A stretch of 64,000 nucleotides of DNA from Bacteroidota bacterium. Its GTDB lineage: Bacteria > Bacteroidota > Bacteroidia > NS11-12g > UBA9320. This document shows positions 1 to 9,364 of this stretch, piece by piece. Position numbers and translations under genes: made by a program. Positions within the stretch are counted from its first letter, which is position 1. Every line of letters begins with the position of its first letter. The stretch spans positions 1 to 64,000 of the forward strand of contig CANIKO010000011.1 in the NCBI GenBank assembly GCA_947468275.1. The letters run 5' to 3'. The notes under the pieces are model-generated. The model saw only the letters and a list, made by a program, of their open reading frames with translations. It searched no databases and was not told the origin of the DNA.

Positions 1-1374
1 GTCAAAATAGGTTACCCGTGGATTCCAATATCCATTATTATGAATATTTCCTCTTAGGTAAACATGCATGTTCCATCCGCCAACTTTATCCCGAATAAAA
101 GCTCCATTGTTAGTAAGGTTTCCGTTTACATATAAATATCGGGTGGCGGCATCATTGCTAAAAGTATCAACAAGGGTTACATTTCCTTTAAGAGTAATAT
201 TTGAGCCAAAAGTTGTATTACCTCTCAAGACATAATTACCTTCCAAAATCATGTTTCTTCCAAGATAACTATTCTTGAGTTTCAAGGAGTCGTTCCCATA
301 GAGTGTTCCGTCATAGAGTGTCTCGCCGAGAGTATTAAAATCATAACCATTCGTAGTTATTTTTCCATAATTAAAATAAAAATCGTTGTTACGGAAATAC
401 ACATCACTCCCTAATAAAATTTTTCCGGCCGTATCTGAAATTTGAAATTGACCGTCAAACCATTTACCTAAGCCCTGCGAAATAATTTGATTGCCTTTCC
501 CATTTAGGTAAGTAAAATTTGATTTCCATAGTCCGTTGTTAACAATATCCGCTTCGGTATAAACAAAGAATGACCACCCTGAAGAGTTGTTTAATATGAC
601 ACCATTATTAATAAAATTACCTACAATATTTAAAGTTCGGGTGGCCCCATCATTTATTAAAGTATCCATATTGGTAGCAGTGCCATAAAAATATACACCC
701 GACTGAATATAGGTATATCCTTTTAGCTGAAAATTCCCCGAAAAATTTGAGTTATAAAGATATGTTTTGCTAGATATAAAACTACCATTCGAAATTAACT
801 GAATGCCAAATAAAGCACCATTAATTACATTCAGATTATTGCTTCCGGCAATTACTTTATCATTTCCAAAATTGAGGCTATTGTTGGCAAAACTAACGTT
901 GGATGTAAGAAAAATATTACCAAGAGTATCGTTGTTGGTAAAAGAACCTTCAAATATTTTCCCATTGCTCTGGCTAATATTTTGGTTGGATGTACCATTG
1001 ATATAGGTAATATTTGGTCGCCATGTGCCATTGTTATAAATATCACCATCAATAGTAATATTAAACGACCAACCATTAATATCTCTGTTTATAGCTCCGT
1101 TATTGTTAAAAACTCCCGTTACCCTTAAATAAATTGTTGCGCTAGTGTTAACAATACTTGCGCCACTATTAATGGCAAGATTTTTACATGTAAAATTTCC
1201 ATTTATAATTATTGGACCATTAATAACAATATCATCTGTGTTAGTTGGCACAGTACCTCCAACCCAAGAACTAGTTGAATTCCAATTACCCCCGCCTGAA
1301 GTAGAAGTAATGGTGGCTGAAAATGAGAAAATCGTTATAAAAAACAGACTTAGTGTAAAGGATATCTTTTTCAT
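1..1374 (-). CDS. Repeat-rich secreted protein, N-terminal part (cut by left edge)
   Basis: This open frame starts at ATG 1374 and reads to base 1 without a stop, so only its first 458 codons are present. Residues 1-20 form a signal peptide (MKKISFTLSLFFITIFSFSA). Next comes a Gly/Asn/Thr-rich stretch (GGGNWNSTSSWVGG) like the start of many Bacteroidota surface proteins with beta-helix-like repeats. From nt 1131 two long units follow, beginning at nt 1131 and 636, with a third starting at nt 138; they are 165 and 166 residues long. Each opens with Y/T-L-x-V-x-G-x-x-x-N-N-G, carries GW(S/N) and NNGxW, and ends near DxATR. No enzyme motif was seen. The size and repeats suggest a T9SS or outer-surface protein, but the C-terminus that would show this lies outside the window. 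A -7-like element (GAACTTTG) ends 4 nt before the ATG. Confidence 0.8.
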   Translation of the reverse strand, partial: MKKISFTLSLFFITIFSFSATITSTSGGGNWNSTSSWVGGTVPTNTDDIVINGPIIINGNFTCKNLAINSGASIVNTSATIYLRVTGVFNNNGAINRDINGWSFNITIDGDIYNNGTWRPNITYINGTSNQNISQSNGKIFEGSFTNNDTLGNIFLTSNVSFANNSLNFGNDKVIAGSNNLNVINGALFGIQLISNGSFISSKTYLYNSNFSGNFQLKGYTYIQSGVYFYGTATNMDTLINDGATRTLNIVGNFINNGVILNNSSGWSFFVYTEADIVNNGLWKSNFTYLNGKGNQIISQGLGKWFDGQFQISDTAGKILLGSDVYFRNNDFYFNYGKITTNGYDFNTLGETLYDGTLYGNDSLKLKNSYLGRNMILEGNYVLRGNTTFGSNITLKGNVTLVDTFSNDAATRYLYVNGNLTNNGAFIRDKVGGWNMHVYLRGNIHNNGYWNPRVTYFD

Positions 1375-1600
1375 GGTACAAAGTTCCATACCGTTTAATT
1401 AAAATACCGTGATTTTAATCATATCAACATGTGACTGAATAATTAATATTGTGAAAATAAAATCTTTTTGATTTTTAGAATTAATTACTCGGGTGTCATA
1501 TTTTTATAAGTTTCTAAATTCGTCAACTCTTTTGATACAATAATTTTTTAGTAAATATTGAGTTTACAAAACCAGTCACAGTAAAGTTTTATTAAATAAA

Positions 1601-1632
1601 AATAGCCCACAAGCAAATGCTAATGGGCTATT
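1601..1632 (-). terminator. Probable terminator of the cyclophilin/FKBP gene
   Basis: A perfect 9-bp inverted repeat (AATAGCCCA and TGGGCTATT) sits about 25 nt beyond the stop codon of the minus-strand isomerase gene. Read on the minus strand, it is followed by a T-rich run. This fits an intrinsic terminator. Confidence 0.6.
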
Positions 1633-1656
1633 GAAAATAGATATTTTAAGAAATAT

Positions 1657-2691
1657 TTAATTTACCGAAATCAATTCAGTATCAAAAATTAGGTTCGATT
1701 TTGGAGGAATTGCTCCTGGATATCCTGCTTCGCCATAGGCCAATTGGTATGGAATTAATAATTTAAACTTAGAACCTACTTTCATTAAAGCAATTCCTTC
1801 GTCCCAACCTTTTATTACCTGTCCAACGCCTAACTGAAATGTTAACGGACTGCCCGGTTGTGATTGATCAAAAATTTTGCCATCACTAAACATACCTTTA
1901 TAAGCCACCGAAACATTTTTACCAGGTAACGCCTTAGCTCCTGTTCCCTCCTGTTCAGCTACATAAAACAAACCGCTGTTGGTTTTTTTAGCAGTTGGAT
2001 AGTTTTTCATTACCCAATCCGCAAAATCTTTTCCTGCATTAGCTTTGGCTTCCGATTCTTTTAAAACTAGAGCTTCTTTTAATCTATCAAATTGCTCTTG
2101 ATCCGCCAGAAACTTTTCAGCTTCTTTCCCGTTTCTGATTATTTGAACGGATTGCATAATATCATTAGTTCTTGATGAGTCAACAATATTTTGACCAGAA
2201 AGTACTTTACCAAAAATAGCATGTTTACCGTCTAACCAAGGTGTGGCCACGATGGTTATAAAAAACTGACTACCATTCGTAGCTGGCCCTGAATTGGCCA
2301 TAGATAAATAACCTGGACCATCATGTTTTAAGCCTGGTCCAAATTCATCGGCAAATGAGTAACCCGGACCACCTGTTCCATTACCTAAGGGGTCGCCACC
2401 CTGCACCATAAAATCCTGTCCGTCCCCATTCACTTTACTTATTACTCTGTGAAATTTAAGTCCATCATAAAAATGTTCACCTAAAGGTTTGGCTGTGTTA
2501 GTAATCTTTCCTTCTGCCAAGCCCACAAAGTTGCACACGGTTAAAGGGGCTTCTTTGTAAAATAATTTGATTAAAATAGTACCACGGTTGGTGGTAATCT
2601 TGGCATACATGCCGTCTTCTGTTTGTGCTGATAGTTCCAATGTAAAGGCTATTAAAATAAGAGCCGCAAAAATAGGTTTTAAAATTCTCAT
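1657..2691 (-). CDS. Dual-family peptidyl-prolyl isomerase: cyclophilin plus FKBP
   Basis: This 344-residue exported protein should catalyse cis-trans isomerisation of prolyl bonds in the periplasm. Residues 1-22 are a signal peptide ending in SA-Q. Residues about 26-190 are a cyclophilin domain, with FHRVI, QGGDP, the GSQFFIT core, the tryptophan of [14 protein letters not shown] and the expected order of these blocks. A charged linker of about 50 residues follows. Residues about 245-344 are an FKBP domain ([48 protein letters not shown]). Joining the two unrelated isomerase families in one chain is known in some Bacteroidota as dual-family immunophilins. The gene stands alone, with a terminator-like hairpin downstream. 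The upstream region contains TATTTTTG, a plausible -7 element. Confidence 0.92.
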   Translation of the reverse strand: MRILKPIFAALILIAFTLELSAQTEDGMYAKITTNRGTILIKLFYKEAPLTVCNFVGLAEGKITNTAKPLGEHFYDGLKFHRVISKVNGDGQDFMVQGGDPLGNGTGGPGYSFADEFGPGLKHDGPGYLSMANSGPATNGSQFFITIVATPWLDGKHAIFGKVLSGQNIVDSSRTNDIMQSVQIIRNGKEAEKFLADQEQFDRLKEALVLKESEAKANAGKDFADWVMKNYPTAKKTNSGLFYVAEQEGTGAKALPGKNVSVAYKGMFSDGKIFDQSQPGSPLTFQLGVGQVIKGWDEGIALMKVGSKFKLLIPYQLAYGEAGYPGAIPPKSNLIFDTELISVN

Positions 2692-2748
2692 GTTGTATTA
2701 AAAATGGTTGTTTATGGTTTACAATTTTCGTTCCAAAAATAATGGATT

Positions 2749-3786
2749 TTAGTTTACTAATTTCAGTAATTCATTCTGGCGGGTTTCAAAGCTATAATTT
2801 TCCACGACCCTTTTTCTGGAGTGTATACTCAATGTATCCAATTCAGATTTGATCAGCAATTTTTCGATAATTTCAAATAACAAACCTTCATTTCTTTTGG
2901 GCAAAATAAATCCGACATCACCAACAATATCAGGCATAGAGCAAACATTACTCACCACCGGAATACAACCACAAAGCATGGCTTCGCACAAAGCATTCGG
3001 GAAACCTTCACTGATAGACAACTGGCAATAATAGTAATGTTGATTTAAAATTTCAATCAACTCATCTTGATTTACAAATGGCAAAAAAATGAGATTGGGC
3101 GGACGGAGTTTATTCAAAAACTGAGGCGAAACACCAACTACTGTAAATTTGGTTTCAGGAAATTGCAAAGCTGCTTTTTCCAACAGATCAATTCCTTTTA
3201 AATAATATACCGCCTCGCGGTTATAAGCGGCTATGGCTACAAAATTCCTTTCCCGCTTTTGCCCAGTTATTTTAAAATCATCGGTATAAAAACCATTGTA
3301 AATAACTTTAACTATCGCCTTAGTTGGTTTTGTAAAAGCCGAATAACCTTGCCGACTGTTACTAAAATTTTCATACTCATAATCATAGCCAATCATTTTT
3401 TCATGAACGGGTGAAAGAATTTTAGCCTTTTCAATGCTTTTGGCCGTAAACCATCCCAATAATTTTTTGCGGTAATTACCATAATTAATCTCAGGAAATG
3501 AGGCACAATCAGAACCTCCAAGAATAATGACCGTTTTTATTCCCAATATATTTCCTATGATTATAGGCATTAATGAATGATAACCTGCAAACTGGCAAAT
3601 AATATAATTCGCCCTGAAATGCCATAAGCAAATGAGCTTTTGGTAAATCAGTAAAAAAGGTAGTCGCCATTTTTTGGAAGGCTGAACACACAATTTAACG
3701 ATGGAATATTTTTCACCCAATATTTTTAAATCCTTATTAACATAAGAAGCCTCATTAGGATAAAAATAAATTAATTTTGGTTTCAA
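2749..3786 (-). CDS. GT4-family (GT-B fold) glycosyltransferase
   Basis: This 345-residue protein resembles retaining glycosyltransferases of family GT4. The C-terminal half has the sugar-nucleotide-binding pattern SEGFPNALCEAMLCGCIPVV, which contains the E-x7-E signature, followed by DIVGDVGFI. An AAYNREAVYYLKGIDLL segment corresponds to the start of the C-terminal Rossmann domain. The N-terminal half has hydrophobic strands but no signal peptide, so it is probably cytoplasmic or membrane-associated. Its start codon overlaps the end of the upstream glycosyltransferase gene by 4 nt, so the two are translationally coupled. Donor and acceptor sugars cannot be read from sequence. The likely role is in a surface glycan. 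Confidence 0.8.
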   Translation of the reverse strand: MKPKLIYFYPNEASYVNKDLKILGEKYSIVKLCVQPSKKWRLPFLLIYQKLICLWHFRANYIICQFAGYHSLMPIIIGNILGIKTVIILGGSDCASFPEINYGNYRKKLLGWFTAKSIEKAKILSPVHEKMIGYDYEYENFSNSRQGYSAFTKPTKAIVKVIYNGFYTDDFKITGQKRERNFVAIAAYNREAVYYLKGIDLLEKAALQFPETKFTVVGVSPQFLNKLRPPNLIFLPFVNQDELIEILNQHYYYCQLSISEGFPNALCEAMLCGCIPVVSNVCSMPDIVGDVGFILPKRNEGLLFEIIEKLLIKSELDTLSIHSRKRVVENYSFETRQNELLKLVN

Positions 3787-5084
3787 ATATTGGTTTCTAA
3801 AATTGTCGCTAATTTGTGGGTTACCGCTAAACGGCTATAAGGTTCAGGGTCAAAATTATTTAAAATCGATTTATCTTCTTGCCAATTTTTAAAGCTTTGG
3901 GTAATAAATTTGACAATACTTTCAATAGCTTCAGGCTCACAAAACTTAGACATACTTTGTTCTTTTACAAGTGTTGCCGCATCACTCAGTTCATCGCCAA
4001 TTCCTAATATTGGAACTCCAGCCGCTAGATATTCCATGGTTTTGGTGCTAACTATAAGGCGGGTTTGGCCCACCATCGGCGGACAAAGCAATAACAAATC
4101 ACTATTTTTCATTAGAGTTAAAGCTTCCTTGCGTGGCAAAAATCCTTGATGAATAAATTGAACATTTGGCAAATCTGCTTTTATTTTTTCCAAGTGAATA
4201 GGATGAACACTTCCTGCCAAATGGATTAGAATTTTTGAAGTATCAATATCCGCTTTTTTTAAAGCTTCAATAAATGAATCCAGCCGTTGGGTATCGCCCA
4301 ATAACCCAATATGAGAAATGGTAAAAAGTTCATTTTTTGCAGTTCGCTTTTGAATGCCTTCAAACATTTCCTTATCGTAGCCATTGTAAAGCACATGAAG
4401 TTTTTCAGAGCGCTTTAACTTCTTTCTCAGCAAATCTGCCATTCCCGGACCAACTGTGGTTATAATATCAGCTGAATTTAAAACCTGTGATTCCAAGGCT
4501 TCATCTTTTTGCTTTGCAAAATTGAAACGGTAGGTATTCTGTAAAAAGTAGATTTCACTCCAGGGATCGCGGAAATCAGCCAGCCATTTTATGTTAAATT
4601 TTTTAGATAAAAACAAACCTGCCAAATGGGTGGAATGTGGTGGCCCAGTAGTTATCAACCACTCAAATTTTTCAGTTTTTAACAATTCTGAAGCGGCTTT
4701 TTTAGCATAGGGAATCCAGCCTTTACGAGCATCAGGCACAAAAAAATTAGACCTAACAAATGCCATGGCTTTACTAAAAACTCCCCCGCTATTCTCCCCC
4801 AAATTGCCATAAGGAATTTCCTTATTTGCTTTCCCCGATTTTAAAAAGGAATAAAATTTTAAAGGTTCTAAAGTATTGGTATAAATGGTTTCAATATCCT
4901 TTACCATTTCCAATTGCGATTTATCTATTAATGGATATGACGCCTTATCAGGATGAACGGTGATAACAGTTGGTTTATACCCCAATCGTTTTAAATACAT
5001 AGCAAAATACATCCAACGCTGCACCCCTCCACCGCCGCTTGGTGGCCAATAATAGGTTAGTATGAGGATGCATTTTTCTTTCAT
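3783..5084 (-). CDS. GT4-like glycosyltransferase
   Basis: This 433-residue protein has GT-B glycosyltransferase features. The N-terminus carries the YYWPPSGGGGVQR motif typical of GT4 enzymes, where the glycine-rich loop contacts the donor phosphate. LADFRDPWS, ITTVGPGMADLL and VLYNGYD follow. The C-terminal domain contains ISHIGLLGDTQRLDSFIEAL and TKTMEYLAAGVPILGIGD, the usual acidic donor-binding segment. No signal peptide is present. It lies 2 nt after the E1 dehydrogenase gene and overlaps the next glycosyltransferase by 4 nt, so the three genes form one transcription unit. The link between a central-metabolism E1 and two glycosyltransferases looks like operon drift rather than a shared pathway. 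Confidence 0.82.
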   Translation of the reverse strand: MKEKCILILTYYWPPSGGGGVQRWMYFAMYLKRLGYKPTVITVHPDKASYPLIDKSQLEMVKDIETIYTNTLEPLKFYSFLKSGKANKEIPYGNLGENSGGVFSKAMAFVRSNFFVPDARKGWIPYAKKAASELLKTEKFEWLITTGPPHSTHLAGLFLSKKFNIKWLADFRDPWSEIYFLQNTYRFNFAKQKDEALESQVLNSADIITTVGPGMADLLRKKLKRSEKLHVLYNGYDKEMFEGIQKRTAKNELFTISHIGLLGDTQRLDSFIEALKKADIDTSKILIHLAGSVHPIHLEKIKADLPNVQFIHQGFLPRKEALTLMKNSDLLLLCPPMVGQTRLIVSTKTMEYLAAGVPILGIGDELSDAATLVKEQSMSKFCEPEAIESIVKFITQSFKNWQEDKSILNNFDPEPYSRLAVTHKLATILETNI

Positions 5085-5086
5085 TT

Positions 5087-7063
5087 TTAATATTCTAACA
5101 ATTCCATTATTACAGGTAATAACTGTTTTTTAGCTAAAAAATTATCTTCCAAATCTGCCGCCATAGGGATAGGGGTATCCAAGCTTCCAACCCTTCTAAC
5201 TGGAGCATCCAAAAACTCAAAACAATGTTCCGAAATCCAGGCGGCTATCTCCGCTCCTATTCCTCCGGTTAAGGTATCTTCATGCACAATCACCACCTTT
5301 CCCGTTTTTTTAGCTGCCGCTTTTACGGCTTCTTGATCCCATGGAATCAGGGTTCTTAAATCTATAATCTCAGCTGAAATATTATTCGCTTCAGTAATCT
5401 CAGTAGCCCAATGCACCGCCCAACCATAGGTTATTATGGCAATATCCTCGCCTTCCTTTACCGTTCTGGCTTTGCCAAATGGAAGTGTGTAATAATCATC
5501 ATATACTTCTTCCTTTATGCTTCGGTACAAATGTTTATGTTCAAAAAATAGGATGGGATTGGGATCATTAAACGCTTGGCAAAGTAACCCTTTAGCATCG
5601 GAAGGTGTGCTTGGGTAAACAATCTTTAAACCTGGAACTTTGGTAAACCAAGCCTCATTGCTTTGGGAATGAAACGGCCCTGCATTGGACCCGGCTCCTG
5701 TTGGCATTCGTATTACGACATCTGCTGGCTGACCCCATCGATAATGGCTTTTAGCCAAATTATTCACAATTTGATTGAACCCGCAACTTACAAAATCGGC
5801 AAACTGCATTTCAACCATCGCTTTTTTTCCTCGGATGGCCAAGCCGTAACCTGCACCAATTATGGCCGACTCGCAAATGGGTGTATTTCTTACCCTGCCT
5901 TTTCCAAATTGTGCTACAAATCCATCCGTAATTTTAAAAACACCGCCGTATTCGGCAATGTCTTGTCCCATTAAAACTAAATTATCATGGCGCTCCATGC
6001 TTTGGCGCAAGCCTTCGCTAATAGCATCTATCAGGCGCTTTTCAGTTTTGGTTTCGGTAGCTGGTTTTATTTCCTGATACTGAATTTCTTGATAAACATC
6101 GGCTAATTCTTCGTTGGTATCCGCTGTAATTTCAGGTTGGGCAAATACATCTTCCAATCCTGCTTCCATCTCCGCCTTTATTTCATGCTTTATTTCCTCA
6201 ATTTCTGAAGCATTTATTAACCCGTTTTCTAAAAGGTATTTTTCGAAGGTATTTATCGGATCTCTTTTCTCCCATTCGTCAAACAAATGTTGAGGAACAT
6301 ACTTAGTCCCGCTTGCTTCTTCGTGGCCACGCATCCTAAAAGTGAGGCATTCCAAAAGATAAGGTTTTGGGTCAGTTCGTATTTCTTCGGCTATTTCTTT
6401 TACTGCCGAAAGCACTTCCAAAATATTATTGCCATCCACTTGTTTGGTTTTTATTCCATACCCAATTCCCTTATCAATAAATTGTTTTTGCCTGAACTGC
6501 TCATTGCTAGGTGTTGAAAGCCCATAGCCATTGTTTTCTATTAAAAAAATTAATGGTAAATCCCAAACGGCTGCCACATTCATGGCTTCATGAAAATCTC
6601 CTTCACTAGCACCGCCATCGCCACTAAATACCAAAGCGCATTTTCCTGTATTGTCTAATTTTTCAGCAAGTGCAATTCCATCAGCTACACCAAGCATAGC
6701 ACCCAAATGGGAAATCATTCCCACAATATGAAACTCGGTAGTACCAAAATGAAACGAGCGATCGCGGCCTTTGGTAAATCCTGATTTTTTGCCCTGCCAT
6801 TGGGCAAATAACTTAGGAAAAGGTATTTTACGGGTGGTAAAAACACCCAAATTACGGTGCAATGGCAAAATATATTCATCTTCCATTAATGCCAAAGTAG
6901 CACCAACTGAAATGGCTTCCTGACCTATGCCACTAAACCATTTACCCACTTTTCCTTGCCTTAGCAGGATAAGCATTTTTTCTTCTATAATTCTCGGTTT
7001 TACAAGGGCTTTGTAAATTTCTTTGAGTTCAACCCTTAAATAATTGTAGCCGGAAAAATTCAT
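5087..7063 (-). CDS. Fused alpha/beta E1 component of a 2-oxo acid dehydrogenase
   Basis: At 658 residues this is a single-chain thiamine-diphosphate-dependent E1. Residues about 1-330 are the alpha part: GIGQEAISVG, then the ThDP/Mg motif GDGGASEGDFHEA...NNGYG. Residues about 345-658 are the beta part: MGQDIAEYGGVFK, CESAIIGAGYGLAIRG, then the transketolase C-terminal domain (VIVHEDTLTGGIGAEIAA). Bacteroidota commonly carry this fusion, usually annotated as branched-chain 2-oxoisovalerate or pyruvate dehydrogenase E1. E2 and E3 are not in the window, so the substrate is undecided. It is first in an operon with two glycosyltransferases. Its promoter -7 element TAATTTTG ends 4 nt before the ATG, which suggests a leaderless message. 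Confidence 0.9.
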   Translation of the reverse strand: MNFSGYNYLRVELKEIYKALVKPRIIEEKMLILLRQGKVGKWFSGIGQEAISVGATLALMEDEYILPLHRNLGVFTTRKIPFPKLFAQWQGKKSGFTKGRDRSFHFGTTEFHIVGMISHLGAMLGVADGIALAEKLDNTGKCALVFSGDGGASEGDFHEAMNVAAVWDLPLIFLIENNGYGLSTPSNEQFRQKQFIDKGIGYGIKTKQVDGNNILEVLSAVKEIAEEIRTDPKPYLLECLTFRMRGHEEASGTKYVPQHLFDEWEKRDPINTFEKYLLENGLINASEIEEIKHEIKAEMEAGLEDVFAQPEITADTNEELADVYQEIQYQEIKPATETKTEKRLIDAISEGLRQSMERHDNLVLMGQDIAEYGGVFKITDGFVAQFGKGRVRNTPICESAIIGAGYGLAIRGKKAMVEMQFADFVSCGFNQIVNNLAKSHYRWGQPADVVIRMPTGAGSNAGPFHSQSNEAWFTKVPGLKIVYPSTPSDAKGLLCQAFNDPNPILFFEHKHLYRSIKEEVYDDYYTLPFGKARTVKEGEDIAIITYGWAVHWATEITEANNISAEIIDLRTLIPWDQEAVKAAAKKTGKVVIVHEDTLTGGIGAEIAAWISEHCFEFLDAPVRRVGSLDTPIPMAADLEDNFLAKKQLLPVIMELLEY

Positions 7064-7067
7064 GGGA

Positions 7068-7075
7068 CAAAATTA
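7068..7075 (-). promoter_or_regulatory. -7 promoter element (TAATTTTG) abutting the E1 start codon
   Basis: The minus strand reads TAATTTTG, then TCCC, then the ATG at 7063. This matches the Bacteroidota -7 consensus TAnnTTTG exactly. With transcription normally starting about 4-5 nt after this element, the mRNA would begin at or next to the start codon. No TTTG box was found 18-20 nt upstream. Confidence 0.5.
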
Positions 7076-7224
7076 ATCAGGATTTGTTGGATTTGAGGAT
7101 TTAAGGATTTTAAAAAAATCTTATACATTCCATACTGTTTTAAACATTTGTTTATAACATTTTTAAAATTAAATACTCTAATCCCTAAACTTTGCGTTCT
7201 ATATAACTAATAGAGAAATTTCAA

Positions 7225-7926
7225 ATGTTTTTATCCATTTTATTACAAACCAACCCCGAAGTAGCCGACTCCGCAATTGCAGGTTCTACTGGCACTGCAC
7301 CCATTGAAGGCATCAATATTCTTGACATGCTTATTAAAGGTGGACCTATTATGATTCCTATCGCGTTATGCAGCATCATTGCTGTATATATTATGATTGA
7401 AAGGTATTTTAGTATTAAGAAAAAATTTAAAATCAATGCCAATTTTATGTCTAGCATAAAGGATAATGTGGTAAACGGAAATATTGCAGCTGCGCTAAAT
7501 CTTTGCCGTAACAACCCAACTCCGGTTGCCCGCATGGTTGAAAAAGGCCTTATAAGAATTGGAAAACCTCTGAAAGATATTGAAGCCAGCATGGAAAATG
7601 TGGGCAATCTTGAAATATCAAAAGCAGAAAAAAACCTAGGTGTATTAGGTATTATTGCAGGTGTTGCACCAATGCTTGGTTTCATTGGAACGATTATGGG
7701 AGTTATCACAATTTTTCACTCCATTGCCGCTACGGATAATTTCAGTATATCCATTGTAGCTGGTGGTTTATACCAAAAAATGATAACCAGTCTAGCCGGA
7801 TTAACCGTCGGTGTATTCGCCTATTCAGGCTATCATATGCTATTAATGATGGTAGATAGACTAACTTTTCGGATTGAAGCTGCGGTTATAGAATTTGTAG
7901 ATATTTTGCAGGAACCAACCCGCTAA
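7225..7926 (+). CDS. exbB: MotA/TolQ/ExbB proton channel family protein
   Basis: This 233-residue inner-membrane protein should form the proton-conducting pentamer that powers TonB (or Tol) together with ExbD. A membrane segment lies near residues 42-62 (IMIPIALCSIIAVYIMIERYF). A cytoplasmic region follows, containing ARMVEKGLIRIGKPL. The conserved MotA/TolQ/ExbB block comes next: LGVLGIIAGVAPMLGFIGTI and a second membrane pair around MITSLAGLTVGVFAYSGYHM. The gene is 10 nt upstream of exbD, so the two are co-transcribed. Assignment to ExbB rather than TolQ rests on the family's usual pairing in Bacteroidota and is not certain. No TonB gene is adjacent; a TonB-domain protein lies at 54.0 kb. 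Confidence 0.85.
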   Translation: MFLSILLQTNPEVADSAIAGSTGTAPIEGINILDMLIKGGPIMIPIALCSIIAVYIMIERYFSIKKKFKINANFMSSIKDNVVNGNIAAALNLCRNNPTPVARMVEKGLIRIGKPLKDIEASMENVGNLEISKAEKNLGVLGIIAGVAPMLGFIGTIMGVITIFHSIAATDNFSISIVAGGLYQKMITSLAGLTVGVFAYSGYHMLLMMVDRLTFRIEAAVIEFVDILQEPTR

Positions 7927-7936
7927 TTATTAAATT

Positions 7937-8332
7937 ATGCGATTAAGACACAAACGAAGATTCCATGCTGAGGTAGGAACAGGTGCCCTCAACGACATCA
8001 TGTTCTTTCTGATGCTGTTCTTCCTTATCATATCTACTTTGGCTAATCCAAGTATCATTAAGATATTTTTACCCAAAACTGCGGTGAGTGAACGAGTTAG
8101 TAAACCCCCCATTATTTTGGTAATAACTGCCGATAAACATTATTTTATTAACAATGCTGAGGTAGCTTTTGAAGATATTGAAGGGATGTTGCAACAAAAA
8201 TCTGCTGGTATGGAAGAACCTACGATTATTTTAAGGGCCGATGCGGCTTTAACCGTTCAGGACTTGGTAGACGTGATGACCATAGGTGTGAAAAACCACA
8301 TAAAAATGGTGATTGCTACGCAAAAGCAGTAG
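7937..8332 (+). CDS. exbD: ExbD/TolR family biopolymer transport protein
   Basis: This 131-residue partner of ExbB has the family architecture. A basic cytoplasmic N-terminus (MRLRHKRRFHAEVGTG) leads into one membrane helix that begins LNDIMFFLMLFFLIIS. Its aspartate, at residue 20, is the proton-carrying residue of ExbD/TolR. The periplasmic domain ends in ILRADAALTVQDLVDVM, the typical final segment. It begins 10 nt after exbB. Together the two supply proton motive force to TonB-dependent uptake. Confidence 0.88.
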   Translation: MRLRHKRRFHAEVGTGALNDIMFFLMLFFLIISTLANPSIIKIFLPKTAVSERVSKPPIILVITADKHYFINNAEVAFEDIEGMLQQKSAGMEEPTIILRADAALTVQDLVDVMTIGVKNHIKMVIATQKQ

Positions 8333-8341
8333 ATGTTCTAA

Positions 8342-8929
8342 ATGCTAGAACTTAACTTCCATCCTTTTCCAACTCTGGAAACTGAAAGACTTATTATTAG
8401 AAAAATCACTTTTGAAGATTCACAGGACATGCTTGCACTTCGAGGCAACATGGATTGCATGAAGTATATAGGCAAACCAGTTTCAACTAAGTTAGAGGAA
8501 GTCCAAGAATTAATTTCACGAATACAAGATGGATTGGAAACAAATTCGGCTATTGGCTGGGCAATATCTCTAAAAAATAACACACAATTAATTGGTACTA
8601 TTGGTTTTCATCAAATAGAAAAGCCACATTATAGGGCCGAAATTGGCTACATGCTTTTGCCTCAGTTTTGGAATAAAGGCCTTATGAGTGAAGCTATACA
8701 AAAAGTTTTGTATTTTGGGTTTAATACCATGAAACTCCACAGTATTCAAGCTAATATTGACCCCGACAATAAGGTTTCAGCCACTATTCTTAAAAAATTT
8801 AACTTTGTAAGCGAAGCCTATTTTAAAGAAAATTTCTTTTTTAATGGCAAGTTTATGAACAGTGAAATATATTCGTTGTTGAATAAAAGCCATTTACTTA
8901 ATGATAATTCTGGATATCTATTATCATGA
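8342..8929 (+). CDS. GNAT N-acetyltransferase, RimJ/RimL type
   Basis: This 195-residue protein belongs to the GNAT acetyl-CoA acyltransferase superfamily. It opens with TLETERLIIRKITFEDSQDM, the standard start of RimJ/RimL-type enzymes. GTIGFHQIEKPHYRAEIGYML follows, then the acetyl-CoA pyrophosphate loop region LPQFWNKGLMSEA. The end has the ANIDPDNKVSATILKKFNF motif typical of this group. It may acetylate a protein N-terminus or a small amine; the substrate cannot be read. The start lies 10 nt after exbD and the end overlaps the next gene by 4 nt, so it probably belongs to the exbBD transcript. Confidence 0.87.
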   Translation: MLELNFHPFPTLETERLIIRKITFEDSQDMLALRGNMDCMKYIGKPVSTKLEEVQELISRIQDGLETNSAIGWAISLKNNTQLIGTIGFHQIEKPHYRAEIGYMLLPQFWNKGLMSEAIQKVLYFGFNTMKLHSIQANIDPDNKVSATILKKFNFVSEAYFKENFFFNGKFMNSEIYSLLNKSHLLNDNSGYLLS

Positions 8930-9297
8930 AAAATCGAATAGCAATTTCATCCTTTTTAATTTTAACATTTCTTTTAGGTTGTAAGTGTCATAAAAAGGAA
9001 ATACCTGATGGCGGGCCATGTTCTTATAATACTGTTTTTTACCCTGCTACAGTAATTGAGTTATTAAAAGCAGATAATAATATGTTTGATTTATCAATGA
9101 CCATTAGCACCCCAAACTCTAATGGAAATGACACTATTTATTATTCGTATGCTTACGGCCGACACATGGATTCTACAGAGATTAAAAACCTGAATGTTCA
9201 AATCGGCACCGCCTTTAAGTATAAAATAATGCAAATTGAAACTGGCTCCTGTTCTCCATATATAGAACAATTAATAATGGAGAAATTCGAAAAATAG
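8926..9297 (+). CDS. Small predicted lipoprotein, unknown function
   Basis: This 123-residue protein is not recognised. The N-terminus is a lipoprotein signal, with a hydrophobic run ending in the lipobox LLGC (Cys19), followed by KCHKK. The mature part is short and polar, with two further cysteines near residue 32 and residue 112. ATG 8926 overlaps the acetyltransferase stop by 4 nt (ATGA), so the two are translationally coupled. It is probably anchored to the outer or inner membrane. Confidence 0.7.
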   Translation: MKNRIAISSFLILTFLLGCKCHKKEIPDGGPCSYNTVFYPATVIELLKADNNMFDLSMTISTPNSNGNDTIYYSYAYGRHMDSTEIKNLNVQIGTAFKYKIMQIETGSCSPYIEQLIMEKFEK

Positions 9298-9364
9298 ATT
9301 CCATTAACTACCATCCCTTTAATTCTTTACATTTGTTGAGTTAATATTAATTCACATCCTTATT

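Noticed and set aside
5087-5100. Functional pathway linking the E1 dehydrogenase and two glycosyltransferases
   Set aside because: The genes are tightly packed but no substrate or pathway link is visible; chance operon membership is simpler.
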